Shown: positions 12,354-25,054, numbered from the stretch's first letter. The stretch is 64,000 bases of DNA from Gigaspora margarita (GCA_009809945.1 WTPW01002434.1:22265-86264); one strand, 5' to 3'. Translations and numbers: made by a program. The notes: generated by a model from the letters alone, not told the origin.

Positions 12354-12564
12354 AAACAGATATTTGGCGCAATAAGAAGACCTTTAGGATACAAATTGGG
12401 TTCATATGAGTTTAATATATATCGGAATGCTGATAACTCTAAAGCTTGCCTTATATCTTATCAATTAATCAATAGATCTATTGGTATTCTAATATGTTTT
12501 TGAACACTTATATGAATCTGATTTGTGTCCTAAAGGTCTTCTATTTGCACCAAATATCTGTTTC
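12354..12564. mobile_element. MITE
   Basis: Inverted ends AAACAGATATTTGGCGCAAT and the complement of AAACAGATATTTGGTGCAAA extend for about 55 bases through AGAAGACCTTTAGGA. 211 bases, non-coding. Confidence 0.75.
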
Positions 12565-13717
12565 AAATCAGGTTCATTTCAGAATTACATGATACTAATT
12601 GGAGTCCGTTTTGCTTTTATTTAATCTAATCATAAAGTAACTTAATTTATTTTAATATTGCACTAATTTGTACTTGATTGTTCTATAGAAATCAGTATTT
12701 ATCAGTTAAATTTCATAGCCATATAAAATTACTAATATTGCTTTTAGGTTATCTAATTTGATACCTGTTTAAATCTGATAACTTTTAGGTATATCATATT
12801 ATAATTAGGTTGCTTTTATATTCATATTGGGTACCAATAGGTATCTAAATTAATAATGCTGCCTGAAACTCTTTTGTCCCAAAAACTGAAACTGAAACTA
12901 GTTTTAAATAGCCTAAACTAATTTTTGAAACTCCAAAACTATGTAAAAAACCTGAAACTATACCAAACTCGGTTTTATCTGAAACTGGGTATTGTTAAAA
13001 AAATTCTTATATACCTGATTTAATAAATTAAGCATGATTAAAAAAACAGGTTTTGATATATATTATGTATGCACTAGATTTAGTATATACGTACATATAT
13101 GTATATGCATGCTGTCATATTTTTATTTGATTTTATTTTATTTTAATTATTTTTCAATAATATATGATTGTATTTAAACTAAGCATTCTTAATATACTTC
13201 AGTTTTAATAATAGCAATTAAAAAATCAAATAAAGAAGAGAAATTTATTTATATTATTTGATGATAGTAGCTTATTGAAGTCCTTATAGACACATATGCA
13301 ATAGTTAATTATAAACAACTAATTAATAATTTAATTAATCATTTAAAAAAAGTCATAGTAATAAAATTTGCATTATTTGGTAAATTGTCCAAGTTGTCCA
13401 AGTGATAGCACTGCATATAGTATTGCTACTTACACATCTTTGCACATTCACATCAAGCATGATTAACTTACTAGACAATTTTTCAGATTATTAGAAGGTA
13501 TAACCAATCTCATTTTCCTAACAGTTATTTTCTCTAAAGACAATTAACTAACATCATATAGGTGAAAATTTACTAACAATATGTATATACCTGCAACTAA
13601 TCTAATTTTAATTCTATATGCTGGCCCGTATGAGAAATTGCTATTGACAAAATGAATGAGTAATGTACTGTAAGTTAAAATTAATGCTATTACTAATATA
13701 ACATCATATATGTGCAT

Positions 13718-13799
13718 ACCTATAAGTAAAAATTAATGTTATCATTAATATATAAATAAAATATATACATCAGTGATAATGTTAATTTTTACTTACAGG
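13718..13799. repeat. Hairpin
   Basis: CCTATAAGTAAAAATTAATG pairs with CATTAATTTTTACTTACAGG (with one variant base) around an AT-rich loop. Confidence 0.65.
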
Positions 13800-13907
13800 C
13801 TTTCCCTATACATTATCCATATTTTATCAATTCTGTGAAATGAGCATTTTTATAACAAGCTGTAAAAGTTTAAATTTTATATAAGCACTGTATGGAAGTG
13901 TTAATTA

Positions 13908-14268
13908 TTGAAAATCAAAATATCCAGTTCGTTATAAAGAAAAATTTAGTCCGGAAAAAAAATTAAATTTGAAAGCATTAATTTTATTTAGAAACTATTA
14001 AGTTTCAATTTTGCTTTATTATAAATAATCATAGTATAACTTTTTTTTTTGTTAAAAAAAAAAGCCCTTCATGAAAATATTTATCTGCATACTGCATTGC
14101 AAAATATATATGCAAATATGATACTGTACACAAAAATATGAACACTACTGTATATGATACATATGTATTCGTACATTTAGTTTACTCTAAATTCAGATTC
14201 AAAGCTTTTTCTGAATTGTATCAAGTTTCTTTATAATGAACTGGATATTTTGAAAAAAGTTTTCAAGA
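13908..14268. mobile_element. Foldback MITE
   Basis: AAAATATCCAGTTCGTTATA (left) and the complement of AAAATATCCAGTTCATTATA (right) border about 360 bases. Confidence 0.6.
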
Positions 14269-14284
14269 GCTAATGCTTTTTTTA

Positions 14285-14690
14285 AACATTTTTTTTTTTT
14301 ATTTTAATTATTTTTACTTATTTATTTTATTTTTTTATTTATTTTTTTTATTTTATTTTAATTATTTTTTGTTTATTATTATTTTATTTGTTTTTAATTT
14401 TTTTTTCTTTTTTATTTAAAAATTTTTTTTTTATTAATAACTTTTATTTTTTTATTTTAATAAGCATTTCTTTTTTTTTATTTTTTTATTTTAATTTTTT
14501 ATTAAACATTCTTTTTTATTTAAATATTTTTTTTTATTTTAAGTGTTTATTTTTTTTTATTTTAAGAGTTTATTTTTTTTATTTTTTATTTTAAATTTTT
14601 AAAATTTTTTTTTAAATTATGTTTTTATTAAAATATTTTTTAATGTTATTTTATTTATTTATTTATTTTATTTATTTGTTTTTTTTCTCT
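14285..14690. repeat. T-rich low-complexity tract
   Basis: About 400 bases of TTTTATTTTTTT-type sequence. The Phe-rich frame at 14388-14594 is an artefact. Confidence 0.85.
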
Positions 14691-15257
14691 ATGTAGATAG
14701 GTTGTTTATAGGCGGATGAGGATTATTTGAGTAGATAATGAGTGAAAATGAATCTTTTACTAATAGAAGTATAGAATAAATAGATCTTTATAGGTGAAAA
14801 AGTGGGGCAGATGGATCTTTTATGGGTAGAAGAGTAGCACAATAGATGTTTTTAGATAAGATTCATGGGGTATGTGCATATATGCAATAGCAAAAATAAA
14901 AAATAAATTTCCAGTTATTCCTTATTATAGAAATAACCAGAAATTTTATTCATACCATTGATATAAGTTATGCGCTAGAGATGCAACTGCTATCTATTTA
15001 AAGAAATTTGATTTTGTACTGTAAATAAATAAATGTGTGAGACAATTTAGGAATATGCAGTGAATTAATGCAAATTCATGTATATCATATTTAATTAGAA
15101 TTTATTAGCAGACCAGTTTAGAGTTTTATTACAGTTTCAGAGTATTGGTATATTTTCGGGTCTTTAGGCAAGTTTTAGCCAAAAAGGTCATGCCCAAAAC
15201 TGGTAATAACAATTTCAGATTCGGTTAATCTAAAACTATATAGTTTTGGGCAGCATC

Positions 15258-15757
15258 ATTAATCTGAACCTGATATATCTCTAGTTTTTGTCTAGTTGTA
15301 CAGTTTTCAGTAGGGCTTAATTCAATCTGTAAGTAGTATTGAAAAAAATAATATTATAATATCTAGTTTACAAATATTGTTGGTTAGGTGATAACCAAAT
15401 TAATCTACTTAATCTGCACTCAGATCTATCAAATCTACTTTCTATTGTTGACCTATAGAAATTGCTATAAAACCAAAATCGATCATAACTCTTGATCTAG
15501 TAATAATCAGAATTGAATGAAACTACTACTATTTAAATCAGCTTGTTGGAACAGTTCTAATAAGCTATAGATTATCCTTGTATGACTACTGGATGACAAG
15601 ATTAAGACCAATTAGCAATTAAGCATAGGATCTAAAACCTGATTGGTTAGTTAATGACTATGAGCAAAAATAACATATATAGTATATATAGCATCTATTA
15701 TTCTTATAGCACATATACTAAATATTTTATTTATTATATATATTATTATTATTATTT
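15258..15757. other. AT-rich spacer
   Basis: No supported gene. A run of TATAT and TATTATTATT at 15720-15760 precedes the SINE tail. Confidence 0.35.
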
Positions 15758-15758
15758 T

Positions 15759-16480
15759 TTTTTTTTAAGTTTAATGGCCATCTACTTTGGCCGTAAGGGT
15801 TTATTGAATATTTATGATATTTGTTACATTGGCAAGTGTACAACTAGCCACACATGCACTTTTGGTGCCTAACTTTAGTAGTCTGCTTAAAGGTTTTACA
15901 CTAGCTGCTATATCTGCAGACCAACTATAGGACCTGTCTATTCAAAACACTCTGATTCAAACTTTACCTATTAATATTTACCTGTTAACCAACTTATATT
16001 ATGGCTTCTAAGGTTATTCACAATCCTAGCCTTAGGGCTACTTTACTCTCATAAAAATTGCCAGCCATACTAAGTATGTGTCCTATATCGTATACTTAGA
16101 TAGTTATCAGAAACTAGGTGCTATGGCATTAACCAATACTTGCAGTTAGAAATTATTTTTAAACTGCTATAGTTTCCTACACTGCCCTTATAAGATTCAT
16201 TCTGACCCTAGCACTAACCTTCTTTTGGTGTCAAAGATCTTTACTTCCTCCTTACTTGGGACTTGCCAAATGGGTTTCTATTACTCCAGAGTCCTGGATT
16301 TGACTATATAACAAGTACACATATGCCAAAAGCTCCCATTCAAGATAGTAGACCAGAATTACATATTATATACCCAACTGATTGATGAGCCACAGTTAAC
16401 AGAACACAGGTCTTATTTTCAAAACATTACTAGTAGGATTTGAACATTTAATTTACTACTTGGGGTGACAATTATATATA
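15759..16480 (-). mobile_element. tRNA-derived SINE-like element, family 1, second copy
   Basis: Reverse-complement relative of 3830-4740. The poly-A tail appears as a T run at 15759. The B-box region reads TGTTCAAATCCTAC on the minus strand near 16432, followed by the same GACCTGTGTTC...TTTGGCAAGT order. It is shorter at the 5' end, where it abuts the MITE at 16483, so the A box is missing. Confidence 0.65.
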
Positions 16481-16482
16481 TT

Positions 16483-16729
16483 GGCTTGGTGCTACAGAAA
16501 AGAGGAAAAATGACAAATTTTGAAAATTAATTTTTTTATATAAATTAATTTAGAATACAATTAGGATCATTTTTACTTAAAATACAAAGTAGTTGTAATA
16601 ATAAAATTTTGTAATATAGTTTTTCAAATCTATAATTTCTTATAGCTTATTATAAAATTTATAATATAAAAATTGATTTTCTGAAGATCTTTTTTTTGTT
16701 GATTTCCCCCTTTTCTGTAGCACCAAGCC
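16483..16729. mobile_element. MITE
   Basis: Terminal inverted repeats GGCTTGGTGCTACAGAAAAG (left) and its exact complement (right) enclose 247 bases of AT-rich DNA. Confidence 0.85.
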
Positions 16730-16879
16730 CATATTATTTATTTTATATATTTTATCTATATTATTTATACTATATATTTTACTAGTTCAATGGGTGGTGC
16801 TTCACATTACCTATTTTATTGTTTTTAGATTATATTACTATTAAAAATTCTTTATAGAACTTATCATTTATTGCAGTAT

Positions 16880-17044
16880 ATATAAATTTTTTTTTGATAT
16901 TAAGGTGAGATCTTGTTTATATCTTTATTAGTAATTTAGAAAAGCTACTACATGGAGTATACTTCTTTGTATAATTACAAAATTTAAATTATATATAAGA
17001 ATTAAAGCTCAGACTAATTTATCTGCAATCTAAACCTACTAGAG
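16880..17044 (-). mobile_element. LINE 3' end fragment
   Basis: Matches the 3' tail of the minus-strand LINE at 30440: AAGGTGAGATCTTG, TATCTTTATTA, CTCAGAC, TTATCTGCA and CTAAACCTAC in the same order and orientation. It ends in a T run (poly-A tail on the minus strand). The hAT-like element at 17045 cuts it, and about 30 bases continue at 18866. Confidence 0.65.
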
Positions 17045-17273
17045 CAGTGTTGTTAACTAGAAGCTAGAACTTCACAGTATATCCAGATAATTCCAGTATT
17101 CTAGTGGTTCTAGTGAAGTTTTTACTAGAAGGGATTATTTTACTAGAACCAATATAATATTAGCCAATCAAAATATGAATAAGAATTAAGATTATTGTAT
17201 ATATGTGATATTGAGGTATGTGATATACTATGTAAATCAAACTATATAAAAAGTTAATATCAAAGTTTTTGTA

Positions 17274-17447
17274 CAGTCAGACCCCCTAAATGCTACTCTC
17301 CTAAATGCAATACCTCTCTAAATGCACATCTTCTCTTGGGTCCAACTAATATTACATCTATAGATTTTTACCTCCCTAAATGCAATACCTCTCTAAATGC
17401 ACATGCTAGAGCTGGTCCTGACAATGTGCATTTAGGAGGTCTGACTG
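17274..17447. mobile_element. Tc1/mariner (pogo-like) MITE
   Basis: CAGTCAGACCCCCTAAATGC and its complement GCATTTAGGAGGTCTGACTG, flanked by TA on both sides. The subterminal word CTAAATGC is repeated several times. 174 bases. Confidence 0.85.
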
Positions 17448-18644
17448 TATAAACAATATTGATTATTTCTTACAATTTATAGGATAATATACAATACAGC
17501 ACATATTAATTATTGAGCGATTTAAAATTAATAAAGTACATTATATAAATTTTACTTATTAAAATATTTAATGCTAGTACAATAAATTATTAAAAATATT
17601 TGAGGCAATGTCAGGCCCAAATTGTGTTATTTTTGTTTCTTGGAATGGAGTAAAAAACAAAAAAATTATTTTGTTTTGTCTCTTATTTCTGGGTTATACT
17701 ATGAAAATACAAATGGGTATTATTCTCCTACTTATTAAGCAACCTATATAGCTTTTTAGCATTGTGTAATTTTTTCTATGACTATCATACTAACAAGTAT
17801 TATTTTGTATAGCTGACTTTCATCATGACAGTTTATAAAATACATTCACTTCTATATAAATAACTGATACCTAAATATATGCCACCTGACCCTTGCGTCA
17901 ATATGAATATTGTCCCAACAGGCCACTTTGGAAACTTACTAGGTAGGGTGAGAGGGTCTATGTAACCAGAACTAAAATTGGGTTTGCAGAAGAAAGAAGT
18001 CTATCTTACTCATGAACCTCAACAATTCTAAAATATACTTTGAACAATTATACAACGATTACCTTATACTTATTAATTCACTTAAACAGTACTATACCTT
18101 ACTCTTATACTTACATTCCCTTAATTGATCATCAATTAATCAATTGATTGAATATATGATCATAAAAGTATGTTAAATGATCGAGTCTGAATTGATTCAA
18201 GACAAAATCTGCCTTGATACTTATATATCAAGCAGACTTTAATGAATTTAATAATTTCTTTATTTTTTTATTTTTTTACTTATGTTGGACTAAAATTCTA
18301 AATTTACTCAAATCAGTAAAGAATTTTGAACTAACTTAAAGGTGATTCTGAAACCATTTAGCTCATAATACATTAAATTATTTTAATCAGCAGCTACAAT
18401 GTTTATGTATATAATTTTGCATTGGTATAAAATTAATAAAGTTGACTTAAAAAACTTAATATTTTATTTACTGCAAAAGAAATTTTTTTGACTTGCTGGA
18501 TCCACTTGACCCCACTGGACCTCACTGAACCTTACTAGAACTTCTATTCAATAGTAAAAAAAATGTGACTAGAAGGGTCTAGTGACTACTTATCACTGGA
18601 ACCTATATAAGTTCTAGTTGCATCTAGTTAGTTCCAGTTAAAGA

Positions 18645-18794
18645 ATGGTGCCATAATTATTATTACATGTAATAATTATTATTATATATATAAAAGTTGT
18701 GTAATAATTATGATTTATATAATAAAATATATAATAATAATTATTACTTTTTTGTAATAATAATTATTAAATGTAATAATAATTATGGCACCAT
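18645..18794. mobile_element. Palindromic MITE
   Basis: ATGGTGCCATAATTATTATT and its complement, ending in GGCACCAT, enclose a TAATAATTATTA-rich core. About 150 bases. Confidence 0.75.
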
Positions 18795-18865
18795 TTTTTA
18801 GTTCCAGTAACCCTTCTAGTTCCAGTGATCTTTACTGGACCAGTCTTCTAAACACTGTACTAGAG

Positions 18866-18895
18866 TGGTCAAGACTCATCTAGTTTGTAGTATAT
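18866..18895 (-). mobile_element. LINE fragment, continuation
   Basis: GTGGTCAAGACTCATCTAG matches GTGGCCAAGGCTCACCTAG at 30614. This is the remainder of the LINE fragment beyond the hAT insertion. Confidence 0.55.
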
Positions 18896-19717
18896 ATAAA
18901 TTTGATTGTATTACATATATAATTTTGTTATAGATTCACTAATGCGGTATACATAGTGGTTAAAGTTGGTTTAATATTATATTATTATAATTATTACTAT
19001 AATTTAATGCAAAAAATTCTATTATAGACTTAATTGCTATTTGGTGACTATAGTATGTAGTTAAGGTTGAGTTTGTTGTATTAAAATTATTATTTCAATC
19101 TTGATCCAGAATTATTTGTTAATACAGTATATATGAACTGTAGTTAGAGTTAGCATTGAAATTATTGTGATTTTTGCATAGATATTTTTATTACAGAACT
19201 TACTTGCTATTCCAGTTACCACAATACATGATTAAGGTTGAGTTGGTTGTATTAGATTATTATAATTTGCTGTATAGAATTCTGTTACAGATCTTATTTT
19301 CTAATAAGGTACATGCTATAGTTAAGGTTAAGTTAGTAATAGAGTTATTGTATTTCTACTTTTAAGCAAGCAGAATTAAACTTCATGCTCATACTGTAAT
19401 TTATTGAACAATTAAATCATTATAGTTAATAATACATCCATTTTTCTAGAATACAATTATTAAATGAACAAAATAAATTTCATTTTTACCCTAGTGATTT
19501 CATTGAATAAATAAATGATTATAGTTAATAATTCACACATTCTAAAACTTGATTAGTAAAATAACAGAATTTAACTTTGTACTCACCCAGGTGATTTTAT
19601 CAAACAGATAAATAATTACAATTAATAATATATACATTCTTCTGAAACATGATAATTTAAGCAAACAGAATCAAAATTTTTATTTACTCTAGTGATTTCA
19701 TTAAACAAATAAATAAT

Positions 19718-19934
19718 TGTTGCAGCTTATGATAAAATTTGGGGTTTTGATTTGAAACTATAAGCCCTGCTAAAATCTATATATACTCTTTAAATCTCAA
19801 ATCTACCTCAAAACCTTACCCTGATCCTATAAGAAAAATCTGAAAAAAACATCTCCTTCTCCAAAAAATTTAAAATTTAATATCGAAATATGTCAAAATT
19901 TTGGCATTAGCCATTTTTAGCATCAGCTATAACA
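19718..19934. mobile_element. MITE in satellite B
   Basis: TTGTTGCAGCTTATGATAAA and the complement of TTGTTATAGCTGATGCTAAA. It interrupts a satellite unit inside AAATGATTACAG. About 217 bases. Confidence 0.6.
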
Positions 19935-19993
19935 ATGATTACAGATAATAATATATGCATTCTCCTGAAACATGTTTATTAAAACTAACATAA

Positions 19994-20247
19994 GGCTGTT
20001 CGAAATTCCAATTTCGTTTAACGTTCTCCCCCCACCAGCTCTAAGAGCTCCACCTAGAATTAAACAGGCCAATCAGAACGCTCATCTCGTCTTAGGATTC
20101 CAATAAGTCACGTGCTTATAAGTCGACCAATAATAATATGTTTATTTTTTGCAATTTTAATATGTTTGTTTAATTTGACTCCCCTCCCCCCACCATGCTT
20201 AAGCTTCTTAAGGGAACGTTAAACAAAATTATAAATTCAAATGGCCT
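19994..20247. mobile_element. PIF/Harbinger-like MITE
   Basis: 254 bases, flanked by TAA on both sides. Ends GGCTGTTCGAAATTCCAATT and the complement of GGCCATTTGAATTTATAAT, both running into GTTTAACGTTC. Subterminal C/G runs (CTCCCCCCACC) are shared in style with the element at 36123. Confidence 0.75.
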
Positions 20248-21029
20248 AATTAATATTTGTACTCACTGTAGTGATTTCATTGAACAATAAATGATTACCA
20301 TTAGTGCTATATACATTCTCCTGAAACACAATCATTTTAGTAAACAGAATTAAATTTTGTACTCATTTCATAATTGCATCAAACAGATAAATTACTACAT
20401 TCACTTTAACACCAAAAAAAAAATAAAAATAAATTACTACATTTAATATTATATACATTCTCCTAAAATATGATCATTAAAGTGAAAAGAATTAAATATT
20501 GTACTTATTCTCGTAGAGTTTCCAGAGAACTGAAGTGCATAATTCTGCTCACACTAAAAATAATTTTTTTATATTGTTCTTATAAGAAACATGGTTTAAA
20601 TCATTTTCAAAATCAAAAAAAAATTTTAGAGTAAGCAAATATCAGATAAATAAATAATTATAGTTTATATTACATACATTTTTCAAAACATGTTCATTTA
20701 AATAAATAGAATTAAACTTTATTCTCAACCTGGTAATTTCATCAAAAAGATAAATTATTACAGTTAATAATACATACATTCTCATAAAACACAATTATTA
20801 AGCAACAGAAATAGATTTTATACTCACTCAGTAATTTTATCTAACAGATAAATGACTATGGTTAATAATGTATACATTCCCTTGAAGCATGATCATTAAA
20901 ATGAACAGAATTAAATTTTGTACTCACTCTAATGACTTTACTGAATAGTTAAAAGATTACAGTTAATAATACATACACAATTGTCAAAGCAAACTGAATT
21001 AAACTTTGTACTCATAGTTTTATATATGA

Positions 21030-21160
21030 ACATTATTTTATTAATTTACAGTAAAGTAAAAAAAAAAAATTCTGACTGACCAAATTTTCAGATTCCAGTA
21101 ATGCAAAACAAAAAATCAACTTTTGTGTGGCTAACCTTCACGGGTCAAATTTTTTTAATA
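21030..21160 (-). repeat. Satellite A, reverse orientation
   Basis: TTCAGATTCCAGTAATGCAA and AAAAAATCAACTTTTGTGTG are the complement of satellite A half-units. Confidence 0.7.
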
Positions 21161-22120
21161 TAATAGGACAATATTAAGGTGATATATATAAAATCAAATA
21201 TTATTAAATTGGATATAAGATTTTTTACTAACTAATATAATCGTAATATATCTATGGGCTGAGATTGATGATATATTAAATTTTAAAATTAATCCAAATA
21301 AAAGAAGATATATGTATATTAATATAATCAACAATAATCAGTCTAATGATATATTTTTGATTATAAATATTATTAGATAACATAAATATGACATTATTAA
21401 TTAACTTGTATGATCTTAATTTTAGGCTAATAATTAATGATATATACTAATTATTCTATGATTTTATTTATTTCATGATAAAATTTATCTGATTTAATTA
21501 ATTTATTTTTTTAAACTTAAAATAGGCCAGTATATTGTTAATTATTGTAATTTTCTATTTTTACTGACTAATACATTTCTGATTATATATATTATTATAT
21601 ATATTATTAGATAATATAAATACAACATAAAATTTATCTGATTTTATTTATTTATTTTTTTAAATTTAAAATAGCTAATATTTTGTTGATTATTGTAATT
21701 TTCTATTTTTACTAACTGATACTTTTTTGATTATATATATTATTATATATATTATTAGATAATATAAATATGATATTATTAATTAACTTGTATAATCTAA
21801 ATTTTGGGCTAATATTTTGTTGATTATTGTAATTTCTATTATCACTGACTGATATTTTTTTGATTAATATATTATTATATATATTATTAGATAATATAAA
21901 TACAATATTATTAATTAACTTGTATAATCTAAATTTTAGACTGATATTGATGATATATACCAATTATCACATAATTTTATTTATTTCATGATGAAATTTG
22001 TCTGATTTTATTAATTTATTTTTTTAAACTTAAAATAGGTTAATATTTTGTTGATTATTGTAATTACTAACTGATATATTTCGATTATATATATTATTAT
22101 ATATATTATTAGATGATATG

Positions 22121-22425
22121 GGGCCTTTGCAGTAGAAAGAGCTGATACAAGTTTATATACAATTTTGAAAAATCATGTTTGTTTTGTTAAAACTGATCTG
22201 GGTTAATCAAAAATTTCGTGATTTGATTGGCCAGTTGTATCAGGCAATCCCATGATCTATAAAACTCCAAAAAAAATTGTTTTAAATAACTCAATTTTTT
22301 ATTATACAAATCAATTTCTATTTATAATTGAAAAATATAGCCAGTGTCAAAATTTATCCAAATACAACAAAAACTCAATTTTCATTTTTGGGCAGTATTA
22401 GCCCTTTCTATTGCAAAGGCCCTAT
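22121..22425. mobile_element. MITE in satellite C
   Basis: GGGCCTTTGCAGTAGAAAG and the complement of AGGGCCTTTGCAATAGAAAG, with ATAT on both sides. Its interior (TTATAATTGAAAAATA, ATTTATCCAAAT) resembles that of the element at 33674, although the termini differ. Confidence 0.75.
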
Positions 22426-22607
22426 ATAATATAATATTATTAATTAATTTGTATAATCTAAATTTTGGGCTGATGATGATATATACTGATTATTATATAA
22501 TTTTATTTATTTTGTGATGAAATTTATCTAATTTTATTAATTTATTTTTTTAAACTTAAAATAGGCTAATATTTTGTTGATTATTGTAATTTTCTATTAT
22601 TACTACC

Positions 22608-22748
22608 CAGGGATGGTAAAATTGGAGGTCATTTGACTTTTTTTCAAATGATCTAGGTCATTTTGAACTAAAATTTACAATAAATTAGGGTTATTTGAGG
22701 TTATTTGAGGCTATTTAAAGCCTATTTGAAGGTCATTTACTATCTCTG
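22608..22748. mobile_element. hAT-like MITE
   Basis: 141 bases with ends CAGGGATGGTAAA and the complement of CAGAGATAGTAAA. It is flanked by TTACTACC / TTACTGAC, a slightly decayed 8-base duplication. Subterminal words of the type GGTCATTTGA and GGTTATTTGAGG are repeated. Confidence 0.7.
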
Positions 22749-22772
22749 TTACTGACTGATATATTCTGATTA

Positions 22773-23087
22773 CCGTATTTGTCCGAAAATAAGCTACCTC
22801 CAAAAGAAGCTACCCCCCAGATTTTCAAAAAATTTTTAAAGAAATCGTTAACAGTCGCTACATATAAAACTTTTTTTTTACTAAGTAAACTTTAAAAGTG
22901 TGATTAAGTAAAGTTGTTTGAAATAATGAAATACACCTACTGCAAAAATTTCATAGCATTTGGACAACTTTTTATTAGTCAGTTTGTCAATTTTTCAAAA
23001 ATTTAACAATCCGAAAATAAGCTACCCCCACGTTTTTTTGTGTAACTTTTTGGCCAAAAAGGGTAGCTTATTTTCGGACAAATATGG
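22773..23087. mobile_element. TA-flanked MITE of the AAATAAGCTACC family
   Basis: 315 bases. The ends are CCGTATTTGTCCGAAAATAA and the complement of CCATATTTGTCCGAAAATAA, flanked by TA. The word GAAAATAAGCTACC is also repeated inside. Relatives at 10216 and 60916. Confidence 0.85.
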
Positions 23088-23105
23088 TATATATATTATT
23101 GGGTA

Positions 23106-23405
23106 GCAATCATTTCACTGACAATTACTTCACAGACACCCCATTTCACAACAAATTATTGACTAGCAAGTTCATTTTACTGACAGTTTATTTCATTGAA
23201 GCTCATTTTACTAACAAAGTAATTCTGGTCATTGTTATTAGGGTTAGAGTAGGGTCAGGGTAAAATTAGGGTTAAAGTTAGTGTACTGTATAGAAAAAAA
23301 CTTGTTGGTGAAATGAGCTTTGGTGAAATGAACTGTCAGTAAAGTAAACTTGTCAGTAAATAATTTGTTAGTGAAATGGGATATCTGTGAAGTGATTTTT
23401 GATAA
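23106..23405. mobile_element. Foldback MITE with a telomere-like centre
   Basis: Arms of about 115 bases made of CATTTCACTGACA / TTCATTTTACTGACAG words and their complements. The loop at 23238-23279 reads TTAGGGTTAGAG...TTAGGGTTAAAG. Confidence 0.7.
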
Positions 23406-23435
23406 AATAATATGGACCCTATATTATTATATATA

Positions 23436-24176
23436 CAGTCTGACCTCTCTATAATCACCAAGTCCATCATGCCCTATTTTGGTGATTGTATAGAGGTGTG
23501 ACTATAAATAAATACTTGTTATAGTCACGTGACCAAAGGCCAATAAGTAATATATTTGCGCATATTTGAAATTATAAAAATTTAAAATGTTTGATAGTGA
23601 ATAACTCTTGATCCAGTGGCCCAATTTGGATAAAACAACTACCAAAGTGTTTGACTCACTGAGACAATTCTAAAGAGTCAAAATAATCCAAATCTAATTA
23701 CAAAATGCTAAGATCTTTAAGGATTTTTCTCAAATGCTTAAATTTAATCAATTTTTAAATATTTAAAGTGATACAAATCCTTAACGATCTTAGTCCGATT
23801 CTGACATTCTTGGGCTTATTAGAATTGTCACATCGAGACAAACATTTTGGTAGTTGTTTCACCCAAATCGGACCACTGCATCAAAAGTTATTTGCTGTCA
23901 AACCTTTAAAAATTTTTAATAGAATATTTTAAATAAACATGAATATGAATATTGGCCAATCAGATTTTATAATCCATATTTAATCAAAATTGGTGACTAT
24001 AACGAGGTTTTTTATTAATAAAATGGATAAACAAATCAAAATTTTGGTGATAGTGATTATAAGTAATATGTGACTATAATGAGGTTTTTTTACTATATTT
24101 TAAGTCTGTTGCACAATATTGGGTGCTTATATAAAGGTGTGACTATATGGGGTGTGACTATAGAGAGGTCAAACTG
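23436..24176. mobile_element. Tc1/mariner (pogo-like) non-autonomous element
   Basis: 741 bases flanked by TA. Ends CAGTCTGACCTCTCTATAAT and the complement of CAGTTTGACCTCTCTATAGT. Inside, 23595-23925 is a foldback (AACAACTACCAAA / TTTGGTAGTTG, GATCCAGTGGCCC / GGACCACTGCATC) related to the palindromic family at 56095 and 60425. Confidence 0.85.
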
Positions 24177-24477
24177 TATTATTAGATGATATAAATATGA
24201 AATTATTAATTAACTTGTATGATCTAAATTTTAGGCTAATAATTGATGAAATATACCAATTATCACATGATTTTATTTATTTTGTGATGAAATTTATCTA
24301 ATTTTATTAATTTATTTTTTTAAACTTAAAATAGGCTGATATTTTGCTAATTATTGTAATTTTCTATTATCACAACTGATATATTTCTGATTATATATAT
24401 TATTATATATATTATTAGATAATATAAATTCAATATTATTAATTAACTTGTATGATCTAATTTTTAGGCTAATAATT

Positions 24478-24644
24478 GTAACAGATTATAATGAAATCCA
24501 GATTAAAATGAAATAATAGTATAAAATCTTAAAAACCAAATTTTTTTGGGGTGCATTTTTTAGAGTTAGGGGTTTAGGGTTAGATTAGAAGGCTAGCAGA
24601 TTAAGTAAAGAATGTAAATTTTATTTTAAATTATGATCTGTGAC
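24478..24644. mobile_element. MITE with a telomere-like centre
   Basis: GTAACAGATTATAAT and the complement of GTCACAGATCATAAT, flanked by AATAATT on both sides. The centre reads GGGGTTTAGGGTTAG. Confidence 0.65.
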
Positions 24645-24867
24645 AATAATTGATGATATATACTGATTATTACATGCTTTTATTTATTTTGTAATAAAAT
24701 TTATCTAATTTTATTAATTTATTTTTTTAAACATAAAATAGGCTGATATTTTGTTGATTGATTTAGTTTCTGACTAATATATTAAAGATAGTTATCTGAT
24801 ATTTTAATTTTATAAATTTAATTATATAAATATTTATAATATATTATATATTTTTATTATATATATG

Positions 24868-24957
24868 GGCAGATTTGATTCATATGATGGTGGGTTGTTA
24901 TATTGTACATTACTAATGTACAATATAAAAACCATTATCATATGAATCAAATCTGCC
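24868..24957. repeat. Hairpin MITE
   Basis: GGCAGATTTGATTCATATGA and its exact complement, with an inner pair ATTGTACATTA / TAATGTACAAT. 90 bases. Confidence 0.8.
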
Positions 24958-25054
24958 TATATGATATAAATCATTATACTATTGATTTTACAAAATATAA
25001 AACATAAACTATTAGTCTAATTATATATTAAATCATTATTTGTTAGAATCACAA

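Larger units (their letters stand above)
12856..15256. mobile_element. Possible large inverted-end element with CTGAAACTG subterminal repeats
   Basis: ATGCTGCCTGAAACT at the left is inverted relative to AGTTTTGGGCAGCAT at the right. Both subterminal regions are built of CTGAAACTG and CAAAACTG words. The 2.4 kb between contain foldbacks at 13718 and 13908 and a T-rich tract. Flanks share ATTAAT but no exact 8-base duplication, so the boundaries are tentative. Confidence 0.4.
17045..18857. mobile_element. hAT-like element nested in a LINE tail
   Basis: 1.8 kb with termini CAGTGTTGTTAACTAG and CTTCTAAACACTG, flanked by an exact 8-base TACTAGAG duplication (17037-17044, 18858-18865). The subterminal regions are built of CTAGTTCCAGT / CTAGAACTTC words. 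It carries a pogo-like MITE (17274) and a palindromic MITE (18645). No transposase survives. Confidence 0.8.
19370..21020. repeat. Satellite B array
   Basis: Units of about 105-110 bases with the order AACAGAATTAAACTTTGTACTC, AGTGATTTCATTGAACA, AATAAATGATTACAGTTAAT and ACATACATTCTCCTGAAAC. About a dozen diverged copies, interrupted by elements at 19718 and 19994. Confidence 0.8.
21175..24790. repeat. Satellite C array with interruptions
   Basis: Long units with TATATATTATTAGATAATAT, ATTATTAATTAACTTGTATG, ATCTAAATTTTAGGCTAAT and TTTATTTATTTCATGATGAA recur at about 21370, 21600, 21740, 21870, 22090, 22430, 24180, 24400 and 24650. The array is broken by at least six independent insertions, listed separately. 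Confidence 0.8.
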
